Source of the DNA: Scytalidium lignicola
Taxonomy: Eukaryota; Ascomycota; Leotiomycetes
NCBI GenBank assembly: GCA_002812745.2
Contig: NCSJ02000090.1
Coordinates: forward strand, 1-64,000
Direction: 5' to 3'
Length of the DNA stretch: 64,000 nt
A program made the translations under genes and the position numbers. The notes below the pieces were generated by a model, which was not told the DNA's origin, did not search any database, and saw only the letters and a list, made by a program, of their open reading frames with translations. Shown here piece by piece: positions 1 through 12,176 of the stretch (the first letter of the stretch is position 1; each line of letters begins with the position of its first letter).

Positions 1-701
1 CTCAGCTGCATGACGTCTAGAATAACCATCTTGAACTTTAGTTGTATATCGTACACGTGTAGGAGTATCCCAAGCCATTAGAGTAATAAGAATAAGGAGG
101 ATGGAGGAGGTAAACAATGGTTTGTTTATTATAAAAGCGGCAATATCCTAGCTACACCGCCTTGCATGGGGTGAGCCAGTCATTTCTTGCACCCCCTTAC
201 GTACATTGAAGGATCAGTGCGGTCTAGCTAAGACCGATTGGTCGGCCAGAACGTTGGAGAAGATTGGAAGAGAAGCTGACGATGGAGTTCCAGTCCAGTC
301 CACACGCAGGGTCCGCTCCTGGGCAGGTTGGCTAGGCTTAGGTTCAGGTGCTGCCGGATCCTCGGAGGTGGGTATAGAGATAGATTGTGTTGTATACCTA
401 TCTGTTAACCTGTTAACGTCGCCTTACAAAACATTTGTTGGATATATACGGATGGCTTCCCTTCTCGAGTTGCGTGGTTACCCCCACCACACCTATCGCA
501 TAGATTATTCTCATCACTCTTTCTACTCAGTCACAGTGCTTGCGCTCGCGTAGCAGACTTTCCTTTTTCTTGGAGGTCGAGATCCACAGGGCGAAGACGA
601 GGGAGAATTAGAAGCTTGTTTGATATCGTGGTGTCGCGGGGCATCAATCCAGAGTGATCATGTCTATACTACCTTAGCAATCTCCGTTCGGTCAGGACGC
701 A
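1..701. other. upstream intergenic region
   Basis: No convincing gene is seen. The longest open frame (206-553) lacks an ATG at its start and has no recognisable composition or domain. The last 150 bases are probably the 5' leader of the PH-domain gene that starts at 702. Confidence 0.5.
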
Positions 702-2354
702 ATGCCAAACCGCATCAACGAAATACACCTCTCGGAGGGTCCGCATAACCGCTATGCGACTAATCTCGGTGCGCCTGAGAGCAGTTCTCAATCTCGTCGA
801 GCCTCTATGGATGAATATTACACCTCTCTCTTTTCCTCTCGAATATCAACCGCACCTGCGACTCTGACCGTGTCTCCAATTGACGACTTTGAATCCCCAC
901 CATCATATGTCGCTCCTTTTATGAGACCTCGCCACCGACTACAAGTCCTGCCTCGCGAAGACGAGGGCCGCGAGATATTGCCTCTATACTCTGCCTCTAT
1001 TTCCCTTGACTCAGTTCTCCTGAAGAAAATGGAGCTGGTTGGTTGCGTTCGTCGTGCGCAAGATAGAGAGTGGTCTCGAGAATATGTGAGTTTGCAAGGC
1101 ACAGCGTTGATCTTTTACAAGTGCAAGTCGTCGGTTGTGGGCGGGGTGTTCGCAAAGCTGGAGAAGAATCCGGATATGCCAACCGGGGTGAAGAAGGGTA
1201 CGTTGATCAAAACATATAATTTGCAGCATGCTGAAGCTGGCATTGCTGCTGATTATACTAAGTATGTTCAATCTTCCTGGTAGACTTGGAACTAGCTGGG
1301 CTAATAGTAACCTGCTCACAACAAATAAGAACGGTATAATGACTAACTCATCAATAGACGCCGATACGTTATTCGTGTTCGTGCAGAAGCAGACCAGTTT
1401 TTACTATCTTGCTCCGAGCTCGGAACCTTCGTCGAATGGCTCCAAAACATCTTCGCGGCAATTGACCTGGCTCCACCACTTGAGGAACGAGGTTTTCCCC
1501 GTGACCAGAGTATTCCACGATCGAGACGAAATGGTCCGTATCGGCGACAACAAAATCAAGGGCGTAGCGGTGAGATGCGTGGAGGTGGGGCCAGGAATGC
1601 CAATCTAAGTGCGAATGAGTATGCTGCGAGGCGACGGAGACAGAGAATGTCGCAGAATCTTGCAGAAGAAGATGAAGACCAGGAAGAGGATGACGATGAA
1701 GACGATGGGCTTTCAGATCTCGAGCTAGACGATGGAGAAGAGGATCGTGGTGATTCAACGAGGAACAGAGCGGCCAGTCCTGTCATCTCACGTGCTGCAT
1801 CCACTGCCTCAACTACAGCTTCAAGAGGCTGGACTCCAGGAACAGTCTCACCCCCATCTCGAAACCATGCGCTAATACTCCCACCTTCTCCCCAGCGATC
1901 TCGTCGTCCCCCTCTCCGCGAGATCTCCCGAATTCAGATGCCAAATTCATATTATGAGCGCACCCAATCTCAGCCAGCATCATCAAATCCGAGACGCGCA
2001 AATCTTTCTCCATCAACCGGAAAGTGGCACCCCATTGTGAGGCACTCGTCAACAAAGTATGACATGTTGTATGCGCGACGGTGTCTCGACATCCTCATGG
2101 AAAACAGCCCAAGAAAGAGTAACTTGCTCATTATGAAGGAAAAGCAGTGGATTGTTGATTGGACTACTGGTCACCTTACACGGTGGGGACCACCTGAGTA
2201 TGCAGAAGTCATTGGAGAGTGCCGCGGTGCCAGTGTTAGGAGTGCTGAACAGCAGATGGACACGCAGCCTCCGAATCATGCGAGAAGTACGCCTGTTACG
2301 AGAACGGGCGGGAGAGTAACACCACAGATGAGGAATACGGGAGCCGCGAAATAA
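702..2354 (+). CDS. PH-domain protein, two exons
   Basis: Exons are 702-1261 and 1358-2354. The 96-base intron starts GTATGT, contains a CTAAC branch site and ends ATAG; splicing keeps the frame and gives 518 residues. A pleckstrin-homology domain spans about residues 108-229. It opens with KMELVGCVRR, continues REYVSLQGTALIFYK, and after the splice reads RRYVIRVRAEADQFLLSC and ends in the helix with the diagnostic tryptophan, FVEWLQNIF. The rest is low-complexity: an acidic run near residue 270 (EEDEDQEEDDDEDD) and Ser/Pro/Arg-rich sequence. A PH domain suggests binding to phosphoinositides or a protein partner at a membrane; the cellular role is unknown. The start is the first ATG before the conserved part. 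The family assignment is firm, the function is not. Confidence 0.85.
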
Positions 2355-4810
2355 AGAGGGTACTTACGGGTCAAATGATCATAGGACAACATATTTAAGT
2401 CTTGTTGTGTCTTATTACTAGAGATGAACTTTTCACACTTTTTATCAATGCATTTGGCACGGTTATGGAATTAGAACTCTAGACTTCGGATGGGAGGTGG
2501 TAGGCGGCCAAAAATTTCTGTTTTGATCTCTACTGTTCTGCATAGATTCCTTCCCCCTACTTGATTTTTGATTGAGGGATAAATATAGAGCCTCGACGGC
2601 AACAGTTATGCTGGGGTTTTGTCTTTTTGTTGGGAATAATGTGTGAAGGATTTGTACATAATCTACCTTTCGTTGATCTAGATTAGATAACCTGAATGTG
2701 TTGGTTTCTTCATAAAACTCTTAAGGTATTGTCCTGCAAGTGAAAATTTTGGTGGTCTGAGAGACCAATTGGATGTTGGTTATGTATAAATGCATTCTAA
2801 ATCTATTTTGAATAGAATTCATACGAAATCCTGGATAATGAAGCTAGAGACCCGTATTCCCATTGCCATATGCTCCGTTGACCTAAGCTAACCAATGTCC
2901 TTCATCGATGTTACTTGCAGTCCGCTGTACCATTACAATGATATTAGCATCTCTGTCTCTGGTGTAAATTAATAGTAAGTATTCATCGATCGTGTGACTG
3001 CTCTCTGCCAGACCTGGAATCCAGCCATTTTGTGCGAAGTTCTCGAGTAAGGATTTCCTGGCTTGATGTTAGTTGCATCCCCCTCGTGAAGCAGTCTTAT
3101 ACACAATGGCGGCATCCTTTGAAGGATCCAACTGCGTTCGTCACCATCTCGAATTTGTGGAACTTCCTTACTATGATCTAGAGCAGGACGGCTCTAAGGA
3201 CTACTGCACTAACAAGCTGCCCTCAAACCAAAACAATTCTTCCACTGTCCATCATCCTGTATGCGATACATCTATTTGTCCGGCTGAACTGTGCAGTGTA
3301 ACACCAACCTCACTGCTTCCTAAGACTGCTCTCAAAATTCCAACTGCGTATCTCTCATATTCCAGGGCCGTGCATTCATTAAGCTTCTCTAAGTTAACCG
3401 CGGATTCCAGAGACCTATTCCTAGCTAACTACATGATCTAGGATTACAAAAATCGACGCTGTATCTATAACATCGATTTATATATGGGTGTACTTGTGGA
3501 TTTGACTGATATTCAGCTTTAATAACGACTCTTGAAATTGGCGATGAACGAAAAACTAGGTTTTCCAGCAGTCTCATTCCGGACAGGTACCTACCAACAC
3601 CAGATTCAATCAGACAATGCCTTATCTGTGATGCTGCAGAGTATAGTTTTCTTCTCTTTATTTTCCCTCCTCCGGATAGGAGGTAACCTGCTCGGTGATG
3701 GTCTAGGTCAAAACCGGCACCGTTGGTCCTATTTGCTTGCATCAGGAGCTCTCTCGGACCACCTAGTTTGGTGGTTGCCACTGCCATAAGAACATGAGTG
3801 TTGCCAACATGCTTTGTTCAAGGGATATTGAAGTTCGTCTGGAAGATGTGGCGACATTAACCACTTTTCCCGCGAATCAAGGTTTCATCAATATCATTAA
3901 TCTACCATAGAATACGCCAAGGAGTTTACTATATCTCTGACACTCCCGATGCTACATTCATAACTGTTTAAGACGTAATCTAGAACCCTGAATACTTTCA
4001 TATTTGGGCTCTAATTTCACCAGACCGGCAGCGCCTTTTTAGATACTGTTACTTCATAAATATACGTTTTGTTGTTTAATAAAAACATATATATGTATAT
4101 ATATATTAGATCAGGGATCTGTTGAGTTTTGCCAGAGTATTTAATGATTTTGCCACCTCTGAAGCCATATGTATGAGTCCTATTTGATTAAAAGGGCTAT
4201 TACTTGGTATTAGAAGCTCTTTTGTGATCTGATTCTACTGCTAATTTAATTGCTCTAAATAATTCCATGTGTAATTTAACAAAATGATTATATTACTATA
4301 TACATAAATTTCCTAGAACCCATTTAACATTTCTATTACACCAACCAGCACTAACATCAAAAGAAAATCTTAATTAAAACCCCATCACATTCACTTCCTC
4401 ATATCTACTTCCTATGAACTTGCCTGTGCAAAATTTCCCTGTTGAAGAGTGATAAATATGGAGATACAGAGCATATATCAACATGCAAACGAAAACCTAA
4501 CCTCTTGATTAATTGATTTTATCATCTAAGCTGCACGTCAGTGCCAGTATAACGGATTATAGTTCAAAGTATCCAGGTTGTAAAGCTCTGACGGGACTTT
4601 ACACCCTGTGTACTGGCCTTTTCTAGTTCTAAAAAATTCTTGAAGTGCTGTTTGAACTTTAAACGCGTCATTTAAATATAGCGTATCATTGATTTTCATC
4701 AAATCTTCTGTTTCTGAAGGACTTATGATCGAATCAAACTTGAGCTGACCTTGCTCGAATGTAGAAGAGATTTACCTAAGCTCAAAGTGGACTCGAGGCG
4801 GATCTTCACG
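2355..4810. other. intergenic, no supported gene
   Basis: This is 2.4 kb of moderately AT-rich sequence. Open frames at 3073-3441 (plus), 3425-3787 (minus) and 3532-3789 (plus) overlap one another, mostly begin at non-ATG codons and show no motif I recognise. An (AT)n-like stretch lies near 4086-4106. I see no tRNA and no transposon ends. Confidence 0.5.
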
Positions 4811-5143
4811 TTATGAAGTATGACTTTGCCATACAAGATCTAAATGAGATTTCCCTTCTCCAAGATCTTTCCACACTGTTAAGAACATAGACAGATGCCG
4901 ATCGTTAATCTTCTTAAAATTAATTTGAAGTTCTGTAAAACAAAATCGACATTTGAGCAATCCAGGATTTTCATCTTCATTAAGTGGATTAAACTCTCCT
5001 AGTGTAGTATAAGGTGATAATCTTTCATAACAATCACAATGCCATATCATAATTCCTTGTTCTACATTTATGTGAGGACAAATTATCTTAAGCCAATAAG
5101 TTTCACGAGGTGCTGTTGTTAAACTTGGCGTATATATAGTTGA
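4811..5143 (-). pseudogene. C-terminal relic of a fungal hypothetical-protein family
   Basis: The frame is open from just after a stop at 5144-5146 down to the stop at 4811, about 110 codons. The visible protein has APRETYWLK, then CPH, a cysteine-rich WHCDCYERL and a CRFCFTELQINFK segment, and ends near LTVWKDLGEGKSHLDLVWQSH. This resembles the C-terminus of a family of uncharacterised Pezizomycotina proteins that end in a CxxC motif followed by a WLDLG...W-SH pattern (recalled from memory). No N-terminal part is found upstream, and an in-frame stop lies right before the conserved part. It is therefore either a fragment or the last exon of a gene whose other exons I cannot see. Confidence 0.45.
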
Positions 5144-5519
5144 TCATAGGGCGATTTTAATCATATCTCTCACCTTATTAATTACACCTGTTCGACTGCG
5201 TTCCTTTCCCCTCTCTCGTAGCTTTTCTATCAGCAAATCACACTTCTGGTAAGGGTTAAGCTATATTAATTATACATCCGCACGGAGGTAAAGATTGACG
5301 AATCAAAGTTGGTCCTTGGATCCAATGGGCGAGAAATATATCTCGACTTTCGTTGCTTATGTGATGTGTATGTGATGAGGCATCTTTGAAACCTCAAAAG
5401 ATATGTTGATTATCATCCCTGATTGGCTGCTTTAGCTAAGCTACGTATGAAAGTTATGGCGATTTCTTGAAACCTTGAAATTTTAATAGGATTATTTAAT
5501 GCACCCGTCCTCAACAACA

Positions 5520-5613
5520 TCCGAACTGGTGTATCGGTAACATATCCGCCTCTCAAGGCTAACTTGAATGTCTCAGTTCGCGGTTGCGCGGGGTTCGACT
5601 CCCCGGTTCGGAA
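5520..5613 (+). tRNA. tRNA-Glu (CTC) with 23-nt intron
   Basis: The acceptor stem TCCGAAC pairs perfectly with GTTCGGA (5606-5612), followed by a discriminator A. The T arm is GGGG-TTCGACT-CCCC. The D arm resembles eukaryotic tRNA-Glu (GGTGTATCGGTAAC). The anticodon loop begins C-T-CTC-A, and the conserved downstream strand CGCGG resumes after 23 bases. This places an intron at 5556-5578, the canonical position 3' of base 37. The anticodon stem has four pairs and one T-T mismatch. The variable loop is short, which argues against tRNA-Leu(CAA), the alternative reading of TCTCAAG. A T7 run at 5624-5630 is a good RNA polymerase III terminator. Confidence 0.9.
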
Positions 5614-5623
5614 GTCAGACTTC

Positions 5624-5630
5624 TTTTTTT
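5624..5630 (+). terminator. RNA polymerase III terminator of the tRNA-Glu gene
   Basis: A run of seven T begins 11 bases after the 3' end of the tRNA, the usual arrangement for a Pol III terminator. Confidence 0.7.
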
Positions 5631-6259
5631 AATTATATTTTATTATATTTTTGTAACCCCAATCTAGATTAAGTACATAAAGGTCATTCTATTAACATTA
5701 GTTAAGGCCTGAACTAAATCAACTCCCAACACTGATAACAGAAAGAATTTCGCTTATTATAGGCAAATTTCAAAGACTTGACCTCGTCGAGTTGACAGCC
5801 TAACCAGCCAATCATACAATGTTATTAGGCCAATTTGCGTGTATTTAAGTATCCCCAAAATATTTTTGCATTTTATGAAATATTACTACTAAGCACCTCG
5901 AATATTCACACAGCCAAATTTTGGTAAGAATACATATGTTCTGGCCTATACTTGAATTTGCACATTTGAAGATATGCCTATGTCCGTTACCAGGGTAAAG
6001 AATTAATTGAGCATGTGAAAGCTCCCGTTGAAGCAAGAACTTGTTAGGAGTGAGATCATGTAGTCGTTCTAGAAATGGGCTGTGTGATTCTGACTTGCAA
6101 TTAAATATGAGGGTTGAGGGTGTAAATATGTTTAGATTGTCTTGAAAGCTTAGCATTGCACTGCTAAATATGTAAGAGATATCCCATAATACCTTGATTT
6201 GTGATCTTCCTACGGTAGAAAATTTAACCACTTTCCTTTAATATATACATTCAAGTGGC
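5631..6259. other. intergenic, no supported gene
   Basis: A 128-codon minus-strand frame (5845-6231) starts at GTG and contains no recognisable motif. I regard it as chance or an old relic. The 3' untranslated region of the oxygenase gene probably occupies the right end. Confidence 0.4.
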
Positions 6260-7365
6260 CTATTGTATGCGCTGGCTCTTTGCGTGCGTAAATATCAGCG
6301 CCCTTACCTCGATGCTCTCTCTGACCCTACCCTCGCTACCTATCGGCCTTTGAATGAATGAAACATGCGGGCAAACTATTTGGAGAAGAAAAATTGTTAG
6401 CAAATGGTTATGATAGTAGATTCAAGTGGAATATCGTACTCTTTGAGTTAACGTCACCGGACGAATCAAAATTTTTGAATAGACAAACCTCGTTCTTTGT
6501 CTGCTGATCGAGATAGTACCACTCATAACCGGTCCGGTATTTTGCAAACATGGTTGATCCAACGTAGTTGATCCGTACCAAGTCCGTCTCTAACAAGTCA
6601 GAGTACTTCATCGTGCGTCCATCACAAACTGCCAGTGGTCGGTCTTGCACTGTAAATAGTGGACGCCAGACACTGCGATATAATGTTAATTGCATTGAAA
6701 CCGTATATAATTGAGATATTTAATAGATACTTACTTGATGACACGTATCCGACCTTGAAGGTACTCTGATGACTTTTCACCCATGAGGAGTTTGACCCGT
6801 TTCAAAACGCCTTGTGGACTCTGGTCTTGAAAAAAGCTTTTAGTTCTGAACAAGTGACTTATCCCTACATAAAAAGCAGCAGCTACTTACCGAGATGCAC
6901 TTGCTCAGCAGGTGCTAATGGCTCTGTTGGATTATTTAAGTTTGTAAACTCCTGTCCCTTGCCGGGAGCACGCCTCTATGTCGTCAGTTAATTGGCATGC
7001 TTTAATTTTGAGTAAAATTTAATTCTTACCCTCCAGTCAAATATTTCGACATGATCAACACCCTCAACGTTCTCTTTTAAGATCCTCATTACTTCAGGAA
7101 GATATTCTGCTTCTACCTTTTCATTGGAGTCCCAATCGCTGAACTGAGTTGGTGCTTGACAGTATGCAAAACCATAATCATCTAGCTTGAACGAACCTTC
7201 CTGGCCACGAATATTACGAATAACCTCCGGAGCTGCTGTTTCCCACTCAAGATTGGAGCGACTATGGTTTTCATTTAGATGTGTGAGGATTATATACGGT
7301 TTTTCCGTGTTGTATAAGGGAAGATCTTTTACATAAGTGAAGCTGGCAGTAACGTCTGAAGTCAT
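6260..7365 (-). CDS. CmcJ/AsaB-like 2-oxoglutarate/Fe(II)-type oxygenase, five exons
   Basis: Exons in reading order are 7365-7030, 6975-6891, 6825-6735, 6672-6458 and 6375-6260. All have GT-AG junctions and the frame stays open to give 280 residues, the usual length of the family. Conserved blocks appear in order: DLPLYNTEKPYIILTHLNEN near the N-terminus, the WETAAPEVIRNIRGQE block, LDDYGFAYCQAPTQFSDWD, a predicted HLDQ (H split across exons 2 and 3), GRIRVINVWRPL, PLAVCDGRTM, YEWYYLDQQTKNEVCLFKNFDS and a C-terminal RESIEVRAL. This is the CmcJ/NvfI/AsaB hydroxylase-desaturase family, often found in fungal secondary-metabolite clusters. The metal ligands are expected in the HVDQ and C-terminal regions; substrate unknown. 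The start is the ATG before TSDVTASF; upstream codons in frame lack another good ATG. Confidence 0.85.
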
Positions 7366-7936
7366 TGTTTCTCTACTTTGAGAGTCGACAAAAAGTGTGT
7401 TAGGCACTTGTTGGATATGCCTAAGAGGGTGATAATGAGGCTCTGCTACCTCCTTCAAGGACTGCACTAACTCCTAAAAGCGGCAACTTGTAGTTTCTGT
7501 CACAAACAAGACTTATCCCTGCATGATAAATTCCTTGCTAGTAGCCTCATTTAATTGCCTTGTGAATGGGCGCGTTCGGACATCCGCCACTCTCACTCTA
7601 ACCGGGCGATATCCTAGTGCTGGAGGTGTCACTTACATGTGTCAACATGGCCACAAAGGAGAAGTTAATCAAAGTTGCTCGATCTTCACTACTGCTAATA
7701 AGGCGTAGAAAGAGTATGACAGGTCATATTTGATGAATTATGGACTACGACCAAGGAAAAATCAATACTATTCAATAACAAGTAAGTCATTGGCGTACGA
7801 TTACATTACAAAGCCCCTTTCCACCTCTGGTATCTCCATGTCAATTTATTACCCCGCTTATCCCACGCTGTGAGACCCCCAGTTCTAACGAAACCATTGC
7901 CGAAGCCGTGAAGTTCCGCCAGTCCAATGTAGAAGA
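7366..7936. other. intergenic between oxygenase and membrane-protein genes
   Basis: Both flanking genes are on the minus strand, so this stretch should contain the promoter of the oxygenase and the 3' end of its upstream neighbour. A 61-codon plus-strand frame at 7523-7708 has no recognisable content. Confidence 0.4.
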
Positions 7937-8404
7937 TTAGCCAGTGAAGGTTGTCGGATATGGTCTCGGGGCAGTGCTTGGGGGTGTGCCTTCACTTGAG
8001 GAAGCTTGGTATGTTGGGTAAGGATTCCAAGTAGTCTGACACCCGCATTTCTTAGGAACAGCATTTTTCATGATGTCTGTTTCATCCATCTCATGGCTTC
8101 TCCTATATGAGATGAATTCTCGGTCTGCCACAAGATCACCAACTTCAGCTTTCCATGGTTGCAGACGTCTGTCTTCCTCGATAGTCTTCTCTACAGCTGA
8201 GACCCAGTTATCTCTAGCGGCCTTGTCATCTAAGTTAATTACCGGCGCCTTTACCAATAATCCAGAGCTTCCCACGGTGAAATCTCCATTTTGGATTGCC
8301 GCCGCAGAGCTTGATGTCAGCCAACCGGTGTATCCGAGTACAGCAGCTCCAACGACAATCCCAACAGCTACAATGCCACCAGCATTTTGGACTGAGGAGG
8401 ACAT
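7937..8404 (-). CDS. small membrane-anchored hypothetical protein
   Basis: A 155-residue single-exon frame starts with ATG. Residues 8-30 form one hydrophobic Gly/Ala/Val-rich segment (GGIVAVGIVVGAAVLGYTGW), most likely a membrane anchor. The rest is soluble: a charged middle (EKTIEEDRRLQPWKAEVGD), a short CGC motif and a Pro/Ser/Thr-rich tail ending at TTFTG. I do not recognise the family. It sits on the same strand as the oxygenase, 571 bases away, which suggests but does not prove a link. A further intron near the 3' end cannot be excluded. Confidence 0.55.
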   Translation of the reverse strand: MSSSVQNAGGIVAVGIVVGAAVLGYTGWLTSSSAAAIQNGDFTVGSSGLLVKAPVINLDDKAARDNWVSAVEKTIEEDRRLQPWKAEVGDLVADREFISYRRSHEMDETDIMKNAVPKKCGCQTTWNPYPTYQASSSEGTPPSTAPRPYPTTFTG

Positions 8405-8809
8405 TTTCCTGAAGTTTTACTGTAAATGATGATTAGTTATGATAAACTCCTAGGTAAAATAACAGAGTCATAACTTACAGTTCAATCGAGATTGTAGAGT
8501 AACTTATTTTTCTAGAATTGAACAGTAGTAATCTACTAACTTCCTAAGATGCTGGAGGAAAAAGATGGCTTTTAGTATTAGAGCACCTCAGTGCAGTTGG
8601 AACGATAACTGAAGTCATCTCTGATCGGTTGTCCCTAATCTCCTTCCTTCCTATGGGGGAAGTTCTGATGTGGGATTTTGTGAACTAGGATATGCATAAT
8701 TGCGGCTCAAGCTCTTCGACAAAGTTGATGCTGTAGAAATGGGGTAAGCAAAAAAATGTTGCATAACTGCATGCTGTATATGCACTATTCTCATCACATC
8801 TCCGCCCTA
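8405..8809. other. intergenic, probable promoter of the membrane-protein gene
   Basis: No open frame or motif is seen. It lies between two minus-strand genes. Confidence 0.4.
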
Positions 8810-11800
8810 TCACGACAAACCACCTATCAACCCGGATTCAACGCTAATGCTAGTGGCAATGTGCGGGAATTTGACTAGCATAATCGTGCTTCGACCGCCC
8901 TCTAGCCCAACCATATGATCAAAAGGCTTCATCACATGCACTTTCGACAGTAATTCGAACATTTCCTTGCTACAAAGCCTTTCGCCTACCTCAACTGCCT
9001 CTGAAAGATAATTTTTGGCGTCCTGAGAAGTGGGATTGCTCATCATAATGGTATGTCCCAAATGGAATTTAGCTCGGGCGATATACTCCTCCGGCCATTT
9101 ACTCCCTAATGCTAGTTTCAAACACTTCGTGAGGAGAAGCCTGCAAGGATAGTATGAGTTATAATACCTTTAGAACAATATTTGTATGAATGGGACTCAC
9201 TCTGCTTGGTCAAAATGCCGTAGCTGAAAATGCATGTCTGCGGTTGCATAGTAGCTGTTCAAGGTATGGACAGCATCACTCCCAAAGAGCTTGATTCTCT
9301 CAACTAGAACCTTCTCATGGAGCTCTAACGCCTGACGCACACCCTTCTGTCCATTGTAGGATAGTACATTAGCGTAGTCATAACGGAATCTCTGAACAGC
9401 TGCAGGGTTTGGGGTACGGAGCGGCCCATGATTACATTCGATGAGCTCTTTCCCTTTTGATGCAAAGTCAATGGCTTCAGCAACACGGTTTTGGAAGACA
9501 CGAACAAATGCTATTCCACGGAAGTTGATTGCGTAATTAAAGTGAGCAGAGCCATCTTCTGGTAGTTTAAGCTCCCGCTTGATGCTTAAGGAGCGTTGGA
9601 AAAATGGCTCTGCCTGATCGTATCGCTCATGGTCTAGCAATGTGGCAGCCACATCATTCCAAGCATTTGCTAGTAAAATGAGGTCCTCTGTTGAGAAGCT
9701 CTTAGGGTTCCTCTCAAGGCACTGTTGCCGAAGCGCTAGTGTCCGTTCAAATCTTGGGATGCAATGCGGTCGGCCACTGATTCCTATATCCAAAGTTACA
9801 CAAGCAGCAAGCGTAATTATTTTGGACTGCTCCATCATATCTAGGTCTTCACAGGTCTCGCAGATACGCTCTGCAATTTGAAGGGTCTCGAAAGCTTGTG
9901 AGTAAAGAGCCTGTTCCCAAAGATAATTTCCTGCATCACTAAGAAGTCCGGCAAATGACATGCAGCATTTGATCGGTGGCGCTGCAGAGCTCTCAAATAC
10001 CGCTTGCAAGCTGAGTACCTGTGGTAAATATACTTCACTGGCCTGCCATTTGTCATTTGATGGAGCTTGAATTGCTGAAGGCCGTGGGAAGACTCGCCGG
10101 ACGTAGTAAAGGGCTTCGTTAAATACCTTTTGCCGTAGTTCGGGCTCCTGATCGAGCTTATGAAGGAGGTTAAGTTGCAAAGCCCGATGGATAGATAAAA
10201 CAGGGGTTCCTGATACCGTGTCCCTTTTAACTAGTTGGCGTTCTCCAAGACTTACAATAAAATCGCTTCTAATTCTATAACAGATTAGTTCACGGCCAAG
10301 AAAGTAGTTTGAATATAGTTACCGAGGTAGATATTCAGTAGCTTCGTCATCAGCAATCAAAAGCATTTTCTCAGGGACTTTGTCCGGATTAAGCATAGCT
10401 AAGATCTGGATTATCCGAAGAGCGTCTTCCGGAAGCTCATCTATAGCAATTTTCCACACAGTGTCCAGCGTCTTTCCGTCGTATTGATATGTCGAGGCGT
10501 ATTTAGTGTCTGGCGACCAGAGAACACGAGATTGGTCTCTCTTTTGAAACATAGCTATGAATTCTGTAAGAGACTTCTGTGTTTTATCAATAAAGCCTGC
10601 CATATGTGCTATAGCTATTGGAAGACCTCCAAGAGTTTCTGAAACTGATTTTGCGTCCGCCATATCAACTGCTGAGGTTGTATTGGAGTGGACTCGCCGT
10701 AGGTGTCGTAGAAGGAGAACGCCACCATCTGTGGAATTTAATGGTTGCAATGGTATCTCTAAACCTCCGGTGATCTGTGTAAGATCCGAGTGCTGACTTG
10801 TTATAATGATTGAGCCGGTAGAGCTGTGCGGCCAGTAGTCTTTTATTGTGTTCCAACTTTCAACATTATCGTATACAATCAACCATCGTTTTGCTATAAT
10901 ATTTTAGCTTGAGTAAAGAGGATGAGTTTAGAAGCTCACCAGTGTTTCCTAGGATGCGTTTGGTAAGGCTAACATTCTGCATCTGAGATTGGACTTCTGG
11001 GAGATTCGAATTGTTGGTAGCGTTCTCCAACTCAGCCAAGCGCCTACCTAATGCGGCAAACTTCTGAGCAAGCTCTGCTTCAACTTCTGCTGGTAGCCAA
11101 AATATCCAGTGATAGTATTGTCGTTTCAAGAAGGTGTATGCAAGAGCAAGCTGAGTTTTGCCTACGCCGCCCATGCTGTGAATAACGCAGGAGCTTTGCT
11201 TGCTAGGTGTGTTTTCACTCTCCAACATTTGAGAAAGCTCTTTGAGCTCTTCATCTCTCCCTGTAAAAAACCCGTTATAGTTGTAAGGTACGTTAAATAC
11301 CTCGTTCATGGGGCTATATGGTGGTATTGTAGCAGCGTTTGTGCCTCCGCCGAGTCCTCTTACAGTTACTGCATCCACTTGAAAACGCACTTCCTGCCCG
11401 AATTCTTGTATTATTTGCTGAATTTTGCCATTAGCTTTGTTGAACTTTTCTGTTATCGAGGACCATGCGATCGTTATAAGTAACCCTGCATTTAGTTAGA
11501 AGAAGCATTTAACTTTGAGACAGTAGTCATACAAGAAGGCCATTTTTTAAATAGAATGATAGAATCAATCACAAACTCGACATACTGGTCGAATAGTCTA
11601 CTAAGGCCTTTCTGAAGAGCTTCATTATTTGGAAGGAGGCCTATATAACGGTTGAATTGTGTAGTTGCATTTGTGAGAGTTCGTAGCATTCCCGAAAATT
11701 TATCTAGAGTATTCGTGAACTCGCTAAAACACTCTTGAAGTATCAGCTACTAAAGCTGTTTTGGATCTGGAAGAAGTTTCACATACGACTAGAGCTGCTT

Positions 11801-12176
11801 GTACACACCCCCAGATTATGCATAATGGGTTATTATAGACTTGGACTACCGAACTAATGGCCATTCCAAACTTGTGGAAGTTATTGAGTGAGGGAGATAT
11901 GAACTGTATACACTTGGTGAGGCGGCGGTCATTGAAGCGTTTATCGTGCTGTTGCAGTGTGGCCTGGAAATTTTCATAGTCGAGCTGGTTCACTAGCCCC
12001 TCGAGCCGCTTATTTGCGATTTTCTTCTCGAATTTTGCCAATGACTGTGCCCAGATTCTTTCAGTCTCGCCGTCCACCGAGCTACTACCCGTAGTAGGTT
12101 TCTGGGAGCCTTTAGGGTCAGATTTGAAAGGTAACGAGAAAACAGTTCCCCGGGATACTTCAGACTGATCAGCCAT
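8810..12176 (-). CDS. NLR-like STAND NTPase (NB-ARC plus TPR), six exons
   Basis: Exons in reading order are 12176-11787, 11731-11533, 11485-10940, 10893-10323, 10274-9201 and 9140-8810. Each junction is GT-AG and the spliced frame gives 1036 residues. The N-terminal part (about 1-240) is helical and resembles the fungal STAND N-domain DUF7708 (FHKFGMAISSVVQVYNNPLC, then KFSGMLRTL). NB-ARC follows: FTGRDEELKELSQML, the P-loop GGVGKTQLA, the kinase-2 strand WLIVYDNVE, GSIIITSQ and GLPIAIA. The C-terminal half holds tetratricopeptide-like repeats (AEPFFQRSLSIKRE, ALELHEKVLVERIKLFG). Proteins of this architecture act as intracellular sensors in fungal non-self recognition and programmed death, but the ligand here is unknown. 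The start is ATG before ADQSEVSRG; another in-frame ATG at 12308 would add 44 residues. Confidence 0.85.

Noticed and set aside
3073..3789. Open frames of 85-122 codons on both strands
   Set aside because: They overlap each other, mostly start at non-ATG codons and carry no motif.
5845..6231. 128-codon minus-strand frame
   Set aside because: GTG start, no recognisable family, AT-rich surroundings; could be an old relic but nothing supports it.
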